Assembly (NCBI GenBank): GCA_003446015.1
Contig: DMBU01000153.1
Coordinates: 1-40,725, forward strand
Direction of reading: 5' to 3'
Length of the DNA stretch: 40,725 nt
From: Bacteroidales bacterium
GTDB lineage: Bacteria > Bacteroidota > Bacteroidia > Bacteroidales > UBA12077
Shown here: piece by piece, positions 1 to 9,356 of the stretch
Position numbering within the stretch: position 1 is the first letter of the stretch
Layout: every line of letters starts with the position of its first letter
Translations under genes and position numbers: made by a program
Notes under the pieces: model-generated
What the model was told of the DNA's origin: nothing
The model's input: only the letters and a program-made list of their open reading frames with translations
Database searches by the model: none

Positions 1-2
1 TA

Positions 3-749
3 GACGTTTATTTTGTAAATAATTCATTGGATGGCTTGCCATTTTCATGGGATTTTGATGATGGAACAACATCTGATTTGACAAGCTTTAAACACACGTA
101 CAATGAATCAGGGGTTTATCATCCTAGTTTAACTGTTATAGGAGTAAATGGAGAAATAATAACAAAGGATACAACAATCACGGTTTATCCTCAACCCCAG
201 GCATCTTTTATAGTAGTTGACAAGGAGCTATATATACCAGAAGAAGAAGCCATTTTTATTAACGAATCAACAGATGCTGTTTCATACGAATGGGATTTCG
301 GAGATGGCAGCAAATCTGTGGAAAAAGACCCACGTCACACTTATGATACTGAAGGTTTGTATGATATAGAGTTACATGTTTGGTCCGATAATGATTGTTA
401 TGATGCTTTAAAGGTATTAGGCGCTATAGAAGTTTTTGAAAGCGGACAAATTCTTTTTCCAAATGCTTTTACTCCAAACCTTGATGGTTCTTCAGGAGGA
501 GCTTATAATCCTAACGATTTTAGTAATGATGTTTTCTATCCAATTGGAGAGGGTTTAGAAGAGTATCATCTTGAAATTTTCAATCGTTGGGGGATATTAA
601 TATTTGAAAGTTATGATATTAATGTAGGTTGGGATGGTTATTATGATAATAAATTACTAAATGAAGGTGTTTATGTTTGGAAAGTAACCGGAAAATATAA
701 TAATGGTAAGGACTTTAAAAAAGTAGGAACCGTAATGTTATTACATTAA
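3..749 (+). CDS. PKD-domain protein with type IX secretion type B C-terminal sorting domain (5' partial)
   Basis: This is the 3' end of a larger gene. The frame is open to the left window edge, and a TTG at 27 is only an internal codon. Two PKD-type folds are visible, each with the WDFxDG core (WDFDDG near the edge, WDFGDG about 85 residues later) followed by an HTY strand. The last ~100 residues begin FPNAFTPN and carry FNRWG, GWDG and GVYVWKV, the pattern of the gliding-motility/CHU_C type B domain that directs export through the type IX system and stays attached at the surface. PKD repeats usually act as spacers or adhesive modules. The stop lies 15 bp before the PorP/SprF gene, the usual pairing for type B cargo. 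The substrate or adhesive role cannot be read from this fragment. Confidence 0.88.
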   Translation, partial: DVYFVNNSLDGLPFSWDFDDGTTSDLTSFKHTYNESGVYHPSLTVIGVNGEIITKDTTITVYPQPQASFIVVDKELYIPEEEAIFINESTDAVSYEWDFGDGSKSVEKDPRHTYDTEGLYDIELHVWSDNDCYDALKVLGAIEVFESGQILFPNAFTPNLDGSSGGAYNPNDFSNDVFYPIGEGLEEYHLEIFNRWGILIFESYDINVGWDGYYDNKLLNEGVYVWKVTGKYNNGKDFKKVGTVMLLH

Positions 750-764
750 AATAGTGAAAACATA

Positions 765-1751
765 ATGAAATTTAATATTAAATATATCATTCTAGTATTA
801 GGAATTATAATTGCCAATCAATTAAATGGACAAGATCCACAATTTTCTCAATTTTATTCTTCGCCATTATACCTGAGTCCTTCATTGGCTGGTGCTACTG
901 AACATTCAAGAATAATAGCGAATTATAGAAGTCAATGGGTAAGTTTACCAAATGCCTATACTACTTATGCATTTTCATTCGATCATTATATCAGCAATTA
1001 TAAAAGTGGTATAGGAGTATTAGTATTGAGAGACCAGCAGGGAGGAGTTTATAATTCAACTATTGCTGGTGCTACTTATTCTTATGTTATAGATGTTAAC
1101 CGAAAGATTAAAGTCAGACCTGGATTAACTGCGGCTTATTATAATAGATATATTGATTATTCTAAATTAGATTTTGCCGATGAAATTTACAGAGGAAATG
1201 TTTCAACTATTGAAATTCCTAAAAATGAGCAAGTTCATCATTATGATTTTGCTTTATCTTTTTTAACGTATACCGAGAATTACTGGTTAGGTGCAACGGG
1301 AGATCATTTGTTGGCTTTAAATAAGCAATTCGCTCAGGATGATACCTATCCGGCATTAAAAATAGCAGTATATGGAGGGGCACGATTTAAGTTTTTTGAA
1401 AGTGTTAGATCTAAAAAAGATAAGTTCTTTTCTTTATCATTCCTATATAAAAATCAGGCAGGATTTAACCAGTTAGATTTTGGCGCTAATTATGAGAATG
1501 ATCCTTTTAGGATTGGAATATGGTTCAGAGGAATACCAGCTTTTGGACAAACGGCAGATTTAAATGCGGTTGTATTACTTGTTGGTTATTCCTTTAATAA
1601 CATTTTAATTAATTATAGCTACGATATCTCAACCTCACGTTTGCTCGCATCTACCGGTGGAGCACATGAGATTTCTATAGCTTATAGATTTAGCTCAGAT
1701 TGGGGTGGAAGAAAACGTAAGATGGGTGCAGTTCCTTGTCCTTATTTCTAA
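765..1751 (+). CDS. PorP/SprF family type IX secretion outer-membrane protein
   Basis: The 328-residue protein has an N-terminal signal peptide (hydrophobic IIILVLGIIIANQLNGQ ending before DPQFSQFY). DPQFSQFYSSPLYLSPSLAG is the hallmark start of the mature PorP/SprF family, followed by alternating beta-strand segments and a C-terminal strand ending in an aromatic residue. Members are outer-membrane barrels that work with the T9SS and are often encoded directly after a type B CTD cargo protein, as here (15-bp gap, same strand). The likely role is anchoring or guiding the upstream PKD protein at the surface (inference from gene pairing). It converges with the next gene with an 11-bp gap and no obvious terminator hairpin. 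Confidence 0.92.
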   Translation: MKFNIKYIILVLGIIIANQLNGQDPQFSQFYSSPLYLSPSLAGATEHSRIIANYRSQWVSLPNAYTTYAFSFDHYISNYKSGIGVLVLRDQQGGVYNSTIAGATYSYVIDVNRKIKVRPGLTAAYYNRYIDYSKLDFADEIYRGNVSTIEIPKNEQVHHYDFALSFLTYTENYWLGATGDHLLALNKQFAQDDTYPALKIAVYGGARFKFFESVRSKKDKFFSLSFLYKNQAGFNQLDFGANYENDPFRIGIWFRGIPAFGQTADLNAVVLLVGYSFNNILINYSYDISTSRLLASTGGAHEISIAYRFSSDWGGRKRKMGAVPCPYF

Positions 1752-1762
1752 ATAAGCTTTCG

Positions 1763-4700
1763 TTATTCGTTAAGATGTTTGTCAATTAATTGAAGCAGCT
1801 TATCAGTTCCAATAGGTTTAGAAATAAAATCATTTGCTCCTGAATCGAAACTCAGGTTTCTGTCTTCTGGCATTGAATAAGCTGACTGGACTATTATTGG
1901 AGTGTCATTTTTTTGTTTTCTCAATTCTCTGATTGCTTCCAGGCCATCCATCTCGGGCATTTTAATATCCATTAAAATAAGATCAATGTTGTAAGTGCCA
2001 CTACAAATCTCAAGAGCTTGTTTTCCTGTTTTTGCCCAAAGAATTTCTGCATTTGTTTTCCTGATCACCATTTCAAGAAATTTGAAATTGCTTTCTTCGT
2101 CTTCTGCAATTAAAATGCACTTATTTTGCCAGTTAAATTTCGACGTAAGTTTCTTATTTTGAGGAATTAATTGATTTTCATTATACATGGGTTTGTAAGG
2201 TATGGTAAAAGAGAAAGTTGAACCTTTATTAATTTCCGATTCTACTTTAATTTCTCCACCCATTAACTCAACTAAACTTTTTGTAATAGCTAAGCCCAGT
2301 CCTGCACCACGATATATTTTCTTTTTGTTGTTTTCAATTTTTGTAAATCTTGAAAAAATCAATGTTTGTTGTTCTTGAGAGAGTCCAATCCCTGTGTCTT
2401 TTACAAAGAACTGTATTTGGCTATTTTCATTTATGTTTATAAGATTATATCCAATCTCAACAGAGCCTTTTTCTGTAAACTTTACAGCATTACTAATAAG
2501 ATTTTTAAGAATCTGTTGAAGCCTGTATGGATCTGATTTAATCTCTAACGGGTTGGTTAATTGTTCTTCGCTTATTTTTATAGAAATTTGATCATTAGGT
2601 TCTATAGAATCATCAAACTCCATTAATAAATCATTAAAGATTTGGTTAACAAAGCATGATTTTTCTTTAATCGCAAGTTGATCAGACTCAATTTTGGCTA
2701 TGTCTATTATATCATCAATTAAATTAAGAAGTACATTGCTATTTTTCTTAATTAATTTGGTTAATTCTAATTTATATTCTTTTTCAATTTCTTCGTCATT
2801 TATAAGATTTGAGAATCCGATTATTGCATTCATCGGAGTGCGTATTTCATGCGACATATTTGCTAAGAATGCTGATTTTAAACGATCAGATTCTTCGGCT
2901 TTTTCTTTGGCAATTTTTAAATCTGCAGTTCGTTCTCGAACCTGATTCTCAAGACGTTCTTGCTGTGTTTCTAATTGTTGATTAATTATTTCAAGATTTT
3001 CTGTTTGTGACTTTAATTCTTCTTTTTGAAGATTGATTTCATTCGTTCGTTCTTTAACTTTTCTTTCTAATGATTCCTTTTCTATGATAAGATTTCTTTC
3101 TCTTATTCTTATGTACAAGAAAACAATCACAACTCCCACAGCTCCAGATAAAAGAATAAACCACCACGTTTTATAATAAGGAGGAATAACCTTGATTTTT
3201 AATTCTGTTGGATTTTCATTCCAAACCTTATCATTATTACTTCCAATAATTTTAAAGATATAATTACCCGGATCAAGATTAGTATATGTTGCGGTTCTAT
3301 TGGTCCCTGCATCAATCCATTCCTGATCAAAGCCTTCAAGCATGTATTTGTATTGATTTTGCTGTGGAATTGTGTAATCTAAGGCGGCAAATTCAACTAT
3401 AAAAAAGTAATCTTTTTTTGTTAATTCAATAGGTTCGTCTTTATAAAGAATTTCAGCAAAGGTTAAAAGTTTATTGTCCCAGGCAGATTGATTTAGAATT
3501 TTAAAATCAGTAATAACAACTTTAGGCAAATACGGATTATTACTGACTTCAAGTGGATAAAAATAAGTTAATGCAGAATTGCTTCCAAAATACATTTTCC
3601 CATCATCACATTTTAAAACAGCATTTCTATTAAATCCACTGTTTTCAAGACCATCAATATAAGTATAATTTATTATTTTATTGTTCCATGGCGAATATTT
3701 CGATAATCCTCTTGAAGTACTAATCCATAAATTTCCCATATCATCTTCAAGCATTCCAATAATCATATTGCTTAATAAATCTTCATTTTTTGAATGTTTA
3801 GAAAAACTTTTATTTTGTAAATCAAATTTAATAAGTCCATTGGATTCAGTGCCCAACCAAAGATTTTTATTATGATCTTCAAAAATAACTAAAACATGAA
3901 TTTCCTTTTTAAATTCTGAGTTTTCAAGATCTTTGGGTGAATAATTAATAAATTGCTCTTTTTCAGGTAAAAACTGAAATAACCCTCCGGCATATGAGCC
4001 AATCCACATCCTGTCCTCACTGTCCAGGTATAAATTACTTACATAGTTATCAATAAAAACTATTGGATCAGTAGAGTTTTGATAGAATTTTTTAAATGAG
4101 TAGTTTTTTGGATTATCCGATTTTATTAGTTTATTTAAACCGTTTGCTGTACCAATCCAAATTGTTCCTGTTTTATCTTCAATTATTGCATTTATTTGAT
4201 TACTACTTATGCTTGCAGGGTTTCCACGATTTTCTAAATATCTGGTAAAATTCCATGTATTATATTTGAATTCCATTCTATTTAAACCCCCACCATAGGT
4301 ACCTACCCAAATTATACCTTCATGATCAATTAAAACCGACCAAACTCTATCAACGCTTAAAGAGTTAGTGTCAGTTGGCTTATTTTGAAAATGTTTAAAC
4401 TTATTATGAACAGGATTAAATCTTGTTATTCCGCCACCATCAGTACCAATCCATACATTACCATTTTTGTCTTTAGCAATGGCCATTACACTGGGATGCG
4501 GAAGAGAATTACTATTTTCAGGAATATTTGTGATGTTTTTAAACTTTTTAGGTTTTAAATCCAACTTGTTTATTCCACCTCCCCGGGTGGCTATCCATAA
4601 ATTTCTTGAAGCATCTTCATAAATACTTTCAATTCTGTTATGACTTATACTCGTTGGATTATTTGGATCGTGTTTAAAATGAATAAAATTCTCTGAATTT

Positions 4701-5632
4701 GGATTCAATAAATTTAATCCACCCCTGTACGTTCCGATCCACATTTTTCCGTACGAATCTTTAAAAATAATTTCAGCATTGTTATCACTTAAAGTTGTTG
4801 GATCAGAAGGATTGTGCATGTAATGTTTAAAATCTCCTGTTTTTGAATCAAACCTGCTAATTCCTGTTTCGCGATAAGCTATCCAGATAATTCCATCTTT
4901 ATCAGAATATAAATGTTGAATATTATTTGAACTTAAACTATTTTTATTAGATGAGTCATGATAATACACAGTAAAAGTATTATCGCTTTTATTGTACTTG
5001 TTTAATCCATTCCCTGAACCAATCCATATTATACCTTCGTCTGTTTCACAAATACATTTTGCTCTTAAACTACTAAAACTGGAAGGATTATTCTCAATAG
5101 GCTGAAAACGGTTAAAATTTTGTTGTTTCTTGTTAAATTTATTTAATCCTCCATTTGCAGTCCCAATCCAAATTTCATTTTGCGAATCTTCAAACACAAA
5201 AAGTATTTGATTGTTACTAAGGCTTTTAGGATCGTTGATATTTTTTGAGAAATTTGTAAACGTGTTGGTTCTTGGGTCAAATCGATCTAATCCTCCTCCA
5301 AAAGTTCCAAACCAGAATATTCCAGATGAATCCTGATAAATTTTCCCAAAATTACCCGTTGAGAGTGAATTTGGGTTTGAAGGTTCGTGTCTGTAAATGG
5401 TAAATTCATGACCATCATATTTATTTAGTCCATCTTGTGTACCAAACCACATAAATCCTAATTGATCTTGAAGAATAGTATAAACATTACTATGCGAAAG
5501 CCCATCTTTAATTGATATTTTTTCAAATTTGTACTCATCATTTTGAGCATAAAGGAGTGATGACGTTATAAAAAAAAACGTCAGTAGGATTGTTTTTCTC
5601 CTGCGTATTTTATGTAAATAACTGTGGGGCAT
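1763..5632 (-). CDS. Hybrid two-component sensor kinase: 14-blade Reg_prop sensor, Y_Y_Y, HisKA, HATPase, receiver
   Basis: The protein has 1289 residues. A signal peptide ends near LLYAQ (residue 30). I count 14 Reg_prop blades of the WIGTxxGGLNKF type at about 48-residue spacing between residues 60 and 690, enough for two seven-bladed propellers. A Y_Y_Y domain (about 740-815), one transmembrane helix (823-841) and a coiled coil follow. HisKA has the phospho-acceptor His928 in FLANMSHEIRTP. The ATPase has its N box at 1041-1052 and glycine boxes DTGIGL (1079) and GAGLGL (1109). The receiver has acidic residues near 1177-1178, phospho-acceptor Asp1222 and Lys1272. The sensor resembles Bacteroidota HTCS regulators of polysaccharide use, but it lacks the C-terminal AraC DNA-binding domain. 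It lies 32 bp downstream of a receiver-only gene on the same strand. The ligand is unknown. Confidence 0.93.
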   Translation of the reverse strand: MPHSYLHKIRRRKTILLTFFFITSSLLYAQNDEYKFEKISIKDGLSHSNVYTILQDQLGFMWFGTQDGLNKYDGHEFTIYRHEPSNPNSLSTGNFGKIYQDSSGIFWFGTFGGGLDRFDPRTNTFTNFSKNINDPKSLSNNQILFVFEDSQNEIWIGTANGGLNKFNKKQQNFNRFQPIENNPSSFSSLRAKCICETDEGIIWIGSGNGLNKYNKSDNTFTVYYHDSSNKNSLSSNNIQHLYSDKDGIIWIAYRETGISRFDSKTGDFKHYMHNPSDPTTLSDNNAEIIFKDSYGKMWIGTYRGGLNLLNPNSENFIHFKHDPNNPTSISHNRIESIYEDASRNLWIATRGGGINKLDLKPKKFKNITNIPENSNSLPHPSVMAIAKDKNGNVWIGTDGGGITRFNPVHNKFKHFQNKPTDTNSLSVDRVWSVLIDHEGIIWVGTYGGGLNRMEFKYNTWNFTRYLENRGNPASISSNQINAIIEDKTGTIWIGTANGLNKLIKSDNPKNYSFKKFYQNSTDPIVFIDNYVSNLYLDSEDRMWIGSYAGGLFQFLPEKEQFINYSPKDLENSEFKKEIHVLVIFEDHNKNLWLGTESNGLIKFDLQNKSFSKHSKNEDLLSNMIIGMLEDDMGNLWISTSRGLSKYSPWNNKIINYTYIDGLENSGFNRNAVLKCDDGKMYFGSNSALTYFYPLEVSNNPYLPKVVITDFKILNQSAWDNKLLTFAEILYKDEPIELTKKDYFFIVEFAALDYTIPQQNQYKYMLEGFDQEWIDAGTNRTATYTNLDPGNYIFKIIGSNNDKVWNENPTELKIKVIPPYYKTWWFILLSGAVGVVIVFLYIRIRERNLIIEKESLERKVKERTNEINLQKEELKSQTENLEIINQQLETQQERLENQVRERTADLKIAKEKAEESDRLKSAFLANMSHEIRTPMNAIIGFSNLINDEEIEKEYKLELTKLIKKNSNVLLNLIDDIIDIAKIESDQLAIKEKSCFVNQIFNDLLMEFDDSIEPNDQISIKISEEQLTNPLEIKSDPYRLQQILKNLISNAVKFTEKGSVEIGYNLININENSQIQFFVKDTGIGLSQEQQTLIFSRFTKIENNKKKIYRGAGLGLAITKSLVELMGGEIKVESEINKGSTFSFTIPYKPMYNENQLIPQNKKLTSKFNWQNKCILIAEDEESNFKFLEMVIRKTNAEILWAKTGKQALEICSGTYNIDLILMDIKMPEMDGLEAIRELRKQKNDTPIIVQSAYSMPEDRNLSFDSGANDFISKPIGTDKLLQLIDKHLNE

Positions 5633-5664
5633 ATCGGTTAAATGTTTAGGTGTATAAAATGGTT

Positions 5665-6054
5665 TTATTCACTTATTAAAAATGTTGATAGTACTTCCAT
5701 AAGTTTATTTGCTTTTATCGGTTTTGATAAATATGAATTACAACCAGCTTCGAGACTCATTCTTTCATCATTTTCCATAGCAAAAGCGGTTTGTGCAATA
5801 ACAGGAATCTCCGGATGAGTCTTTTTTATTTCTCTCGTGGCTTCTAATCCATCCATATTTGGCATTTTTATATCCATTAAAATCAAATCGGGTTCATGTT
5901 CTTTACATAACTCAATTGCTTCTATTCCATCTTTTGCCCACAATATTTTTGCTTTTGTTTTATTTAATACCATTTCTAAATAACGATAATTACTGTCTTC
6001 ATCTTCAGCAATTAAAATTTTTTTATCTCTCCAGTTAAAAGATTTTGGGATCAT
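5665..6054 (-). CDS. Receiver-only response regulator (CheY-like, no output domain)
   Basis: The 129-residue protein is a single receiver domain. Acidic residues lie in ILIAEDED (about 16-20), the phospho-acceptor is Asp61 in LILMDIKMPNMDG, the switch Thr is in AQTAFAM, and Lys111 is in YLSKPI. There is no DNA-binding or enzymatic domain. It begins with SFNWRDKKILIAEDE, which closely matches the linker and start of the receiver of the downstream hybrid kinase (KFNWQNKCILIAEDE) and of the upstream one (KYNWADKTILVAEDD). It therefore looks like a hybrid-kinase receiver that became free-standing. The 32-bp gap to the propeller kinase suggests co-transcription and a phosphorelay or phosphate-sink role (inference). 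Confidence 0.93.
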   Translation of the reverse strand: MIPKSFNWRDKKILIAEDEDSNYRYLEMVLNKTKAKILWAKDGIEAIELCKEHEPDLILMDIKMPNMDGLEATREIKKTHPEIPVIAQTAFAMENDERMSLEAGCNSYLSKPIKANKLMEVLSTFLISE

Positions 6055-6317
6055 AATTCCTTATTGTGTCAAATTTATTGTAATTCTTTTCAGAACTGAT
6101 TTAAACGAATGTAACCTTTTCTCATTGGATTACATGCTGCTCATTGTTTCTTTAAAAGGTATAAATTTTTGGTTTTAAAATTATACGTTTAAGCTGATCT
6201 AGTTTAAAAATATGAATGTAAATTCATGCAGAATTTATCGAAAAAAAAGAACTTTAACAAATTAGAAAATATTTTTTTGATATTTCAAGCTATTTTAATG
6301 ATTAAATAGATACTCTC

Positions 6318-8849
6318 TTATGATAAGAATTTATGAAGTAAACTAAATAAGTAATGTTTGTGAATTGGTTTTTGAATATACGCACTGCATCCTGATTCTT
6401 TACTTATCTTTTCTTCGTTTTCCAGTGCAAATGCCGTTTGAACAATTATAGGTACGTCTGGATTAAACTCTTTTATTATACGAGTTGCTTCAATTCCATC
6501 CATTTCGGGCATTTTGATATCCATTAAAATAAGGTCGAAATTATTTTGTTTACATTGATCAACTGCTTCAACACCACTTTTGGCATGTACAATCTTAATC
6601 TTTGTTTCTGATAATAATTTTACAAAATATAGAAAATTACTTGTATCATCTTCTGCAACTAAAATGGTTTTATCTGCCCAGTTATATTTTGAGCTAAAGT
6701 AATGCTCTTCATTTTCTGTGTTTTTATGCTTCTCAAATCCTTTAAGGGGTATTCTAATATTGAATGTACTTCCTTTGGCTGGTTCCGATTCTGCCCATAT
6801 TTCACCATTGAGTAATTCTGTAATCTGCTTGCAGATTGAAAGTCCTAAGCCTGCTCCTCGATATAGTTTTTGTTTTTCGTCTTCAATTTTTGAAAATCTT
6901 GCAAATATTAACTCCAGTTGTTTCTGATTCATGCCAATGCCTGAGTCTTTAACATATATAGTTATATTTTCATTATGAATTGCATAACCAATTTCTATAA
7001 ATCCTTTTTCTGTGTATTTAATGGCATTCTCGACCAGATTCTTAAGTATTTGTTTAATTCTTATCGGATCGGAAAATAAAAAAATATCATCCTGGTTTTT
7101 AAGTTTTAAAAGGAACTTTAATTTGTTGTTGGTGATAATCTCAAAATAGGTATAGTAAATCTCGTTAAGTAATTCGTTTAGATTAAATTTTACCAGGTTA
7201 ATTTTTAATTGATTCGTTTCAATTTTTGCCAAATCTAGAATATTGTCAATTAGATTTAATAACGAAAAACCATTTTTTGATATTTCGTTTGATAAATTTA
7301 TTCTTGAATCGGAGTCAATGTCGCTATCTACTAATAAGTTAGAGAATCCAATGATTGCATTCATAGGAGTTCTTATTTCGTGCGACATATTAGCCAGAAA
7401 AGACGATTTTAATCGATCGGATTCTTCAGCTTTTTCTTTTGCAAGTTCTAAATCTCTGGTTCGTACTTCAACAAGCTTTTCTAAATGGTTACGATGCTGT
7501 TCAAGTTCGTCTTTTTGACTTAGAATTTCTTCGTTTTGTTCGTAAATCGTGGAGTTTTTCTTTTTTAGTTTACTTCTAATTATAAGGAGTCCAATAATAA
7601 AAAGGATAAAAATTATAAAAAGCACAAATGAAAACCATTGTCGAATTTTCATTTTCTCAAGTTGAGCAATTTTAATTTTATTGTCATTTTCAAGATTTTC
7701 AATTTGCAATTGTTTATTTTCTGCCTGATACTTATGTTCAATAGATTCAAGCTCTTTTAATTTTTCTATACTAAAAAGACTGTCTTTAGCTACTAAAAAC
7801 AATTTGTAGTAATTCAATGCTTCCTTAAATTCTGTAAGCCCCTCAGAGGCAAGAGCGAGTTGTTCAAAAGCATTCTTTTCCTCAAAAACTGATCCTATTT
7901 CAATTGCTAAATTAAGTGATCTTTCGGCATAATTTTTAGCAGGCAAATACTCTTTGTTTTTATTATATGCTTTTGCTATGTTTGATAAAGAAGATGACAT
8001 GCCAATTCTGTCACCTAGTACATTTTCAATAGCATACGAGCGATTGAAAAAATCTATGGCCAATGTATATTCTTTTAACCCGATATATGCATTTCCAATA
8101 TTCTTATAGCTTTGTGCTAAACCTTGTTTGTCCTTAAAATCCTTATATATTTTAAGCGATTTTTGAAAATAGGTAATTGCCAGTTTATAGTCCTTTTTAT
8201 AAATGTATACTGTTCCAATATTGTTAAAGCAACCACTCATGCCAAGTTTATCATTAAATTCCTTTCTTATTTCTAGAGATTTATGGTAATATTCCAGAGC
8301 CAGATCAAGATTGTCTTGTGAAAAATGAAGATTCCCAATATTGTTAAATGTCATGCCCATTTTGAATTTGTCTCCAAGCAAGGTTCTGATTTCCAGAGAT
8401 TTTTGATAGCTTTCAAGACTTAATATGTATTTGCCCTGATTCCTGTAAAGAGCACCCATATTGTTGTAAATTGTTGCGCATCCGGAAGAGTCTCCAAGTT
8501 GACGGAAAATCTTTATTGATTTCTGATAATACTTGTTGGCAGCAGAAAAGTCATCCTTGCCATTGTATACATTTCCAATATTTTTATAACACTCGGCTAA
8601 TGCATTTTGATTGTTTGTTTTTATAGCCATGGTCTCTGCCTGATTTGCATATAATAATGCAGAGTCAGGGAAGGAGCGAGTTAAAAACAGGGTTAGCTGA
8701 TTCAGTAAATTTAATTTTAATGTATCGTTTTCTGCCTTTTGGAGCTCATGAAAAAGACTGTCTGTTCTTGACCTTTGGGCGTAAAGTGGATAGTTAACTA
8801 ATTGAATTAAAATGAATACAACAATTCCTATTGACAAATTTTTCTTCAT
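6318..8849 (-). CDS. TPR-containing hybrid sensor histidine kinase
   Basis: I place the start at 8849 (MKKNLSIGIVVFILIQ), which gives a signal peptide ending in LYAQ and an 843-residue protein. The frame is open to 8918, but the extra N-terminus would bury the signal peptide. Eight or so tetratricopeptide repeats (NIGNxYxxxxxxxxAxxYYxKSL, about residues 35-360) form the exported sensor. A coiled coil, a transmembrane helix (about 405-425) and a second coiled coil follow. HisKA has His490 in FLANMSHEIRTP, the ATPase has DSGIGM and GAGLGL, and the C-terminal receiver has Asp777 in LILMDIKMPEMDG. From AKEKAEESDRLKS through the ATPase it is clearly paralogous to the propeller kinase in this window. 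A 263-bp gap separates it from the receiver gene, so co-transcription is uncertain. Confidence 0.92.
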   Translation of the reverse strand: MKKNLSIGIVVFILIQLVNYPLYAQRSRTDSLFHELQKAENDTLKLNLLNQLTLFLTRSFPDSALLYANQAETMAIKTNNQNALAECYKNIGNVYNGKDDFSAANKYYQKSIKIFRQLGDSSGCATIYNNMGALYRNQGKYILSLESYQKSLEIRTLLGDKFKMGMTFNNIGNLHFSQDNLDLALEYYHKSLEIRKEFNDKLGMSGCFNNIGTVYIYKKDYKLAITYFQKSLKIYKDFKDKQGLAQSYKNIGNAYIGLKEYTLAIDFFNRSYAIENVLGDRIGMSSSLSNIAKAYNKNKEYLPAKNYAERSLNLAIEIGSVFEEKNAFEQLALASEGLTEFKEALNYYKLFLVAKDSLFSIEKLKELESIEHKYQAENKQLQIENLENDNKIKIAQLEKMKIRQWFSFVLFIIFILFIIGLLIIRSKLKKKNSTIYEQNEEILSQKDELEQHRNHLEKLVEVRTRDLELAKEKAEESDRLKSSFLANMSHEIRTPMNAIIGFSNLLVDSDIDSDSRINLSNEISKNGFSLLNLIDNILDLAKIETNQLKINLVKFNLNELLNEIYYTYFEIITNNKLKFLLKLKNQDDIFLFSDPIRIKQILKNLVENAIKYTEKGFIEIGYAIHNENITIYVKDSGIGMNQKQLELIFARFSKIEDEKQKLYRGAGLGLSICKQITELLNGEIWAESEPAKGSTFNIRIPLKGFEKHKNTENEEHYFSSKYNWADKTILVAEDDTSNFLYFVKLLSETKIKIVHAKSGVEAVDQCKQNNFDLILMDIKMPEMDGIEATRIIKEFNPDVPIIVQTAFALENEEKISKESGCSAYIQKPIHKHYLFSLLHKFLS

Positions 8850-9038
8850 CAAACCAAGGTTAAAATTAGGGTTCTCATAATACAGTGATAAATTATTGAA
8901 AAAAAAAGACTTTCGCAAATATTCCCAAATGTTCTAAAAATAAATTTAAGGATTAATATCGATAAGATTTAATTAATCATATTTAAATGATTAATTAATG
9001 TTAGCGATTACGAATATGTTTAAATCTAATAATTATAA

Positions 9039-9233
9039 TTAATATTTATTCTCGGGCATAACAATCCAAAGAATGACATATACTATAATCCCTGGAAATG
9101 CTGCGCTAAAAATACTTAGTATTAAATAAAGAATTCTAACTAATGTAATTTCCCATCCAAAATATTCAGCAATCCCGGCGCAAACACCTGCAATAACCTG
9201 ATCATGTGATCTTGTAAGTTTTTTCTCGTACAT
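9039..9233 (-). CDS. PspC domain-containing small membrane protein
   Basis: The 64-residue protein is almost entirely a PspC domain: KKLTRSHDQVIAGVCAGIAEYFG, then VRILYLILSIF, then a hydrophobic helix ending YVILWIVMPE. GVCAGIAEYFG and the terminal ILWIVMPE are family hallmarks. In proteobacteria PspC belongs to the envelope phage-shock response. In Bacteroidota such short stand-alone forms are common, and their role is less clear. It is divergent from the oligopeptidase gene, with 123 bp of AT-rich promoter region between them. Confidence 0.92.
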   Translation of the reverse strand: MYEKKLTRSHDQVIAGVCAGIAEYFGWEITLVRILYLILSIFSAAFPGIIVYVILWIVMPENKY

Positions 9234-9298
9234 AACTAAGTATTAAAATAATAAATGTAAACGATTTTTAATAATTTTTGTTATTAAGCTATATTTTA

Positions 9299-9329
9299 TT
9301 GAAAAACAATAAACAAAAATGTATTTTTA
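9299..9329 (+). promoter_or_regulatory. Candidate Bacteroidota-type promoter for the oligopeptidase gene
   Basis: A TTG (9299-9301) is followed after 20 bp by TATTTTTA (9322-9329), which fits the TAnnTTTG -7 element except for the last base. The start codon at 9357 lies about 27 bp further on, giving a short leader. This is a pattern match only. Confidence 0.35.
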
Positions 9330-9356
9330 CTTATCAAATTTAATAATGAATTTACT

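Noticed and set aside
8850..8918. Upstream extension of the TPR hybrid kinase to 8918
   Set aside because: It would place 23 polar and aromatic residues before a normal signal peptide; the ATG at 8849 gives the expected N-terminus.
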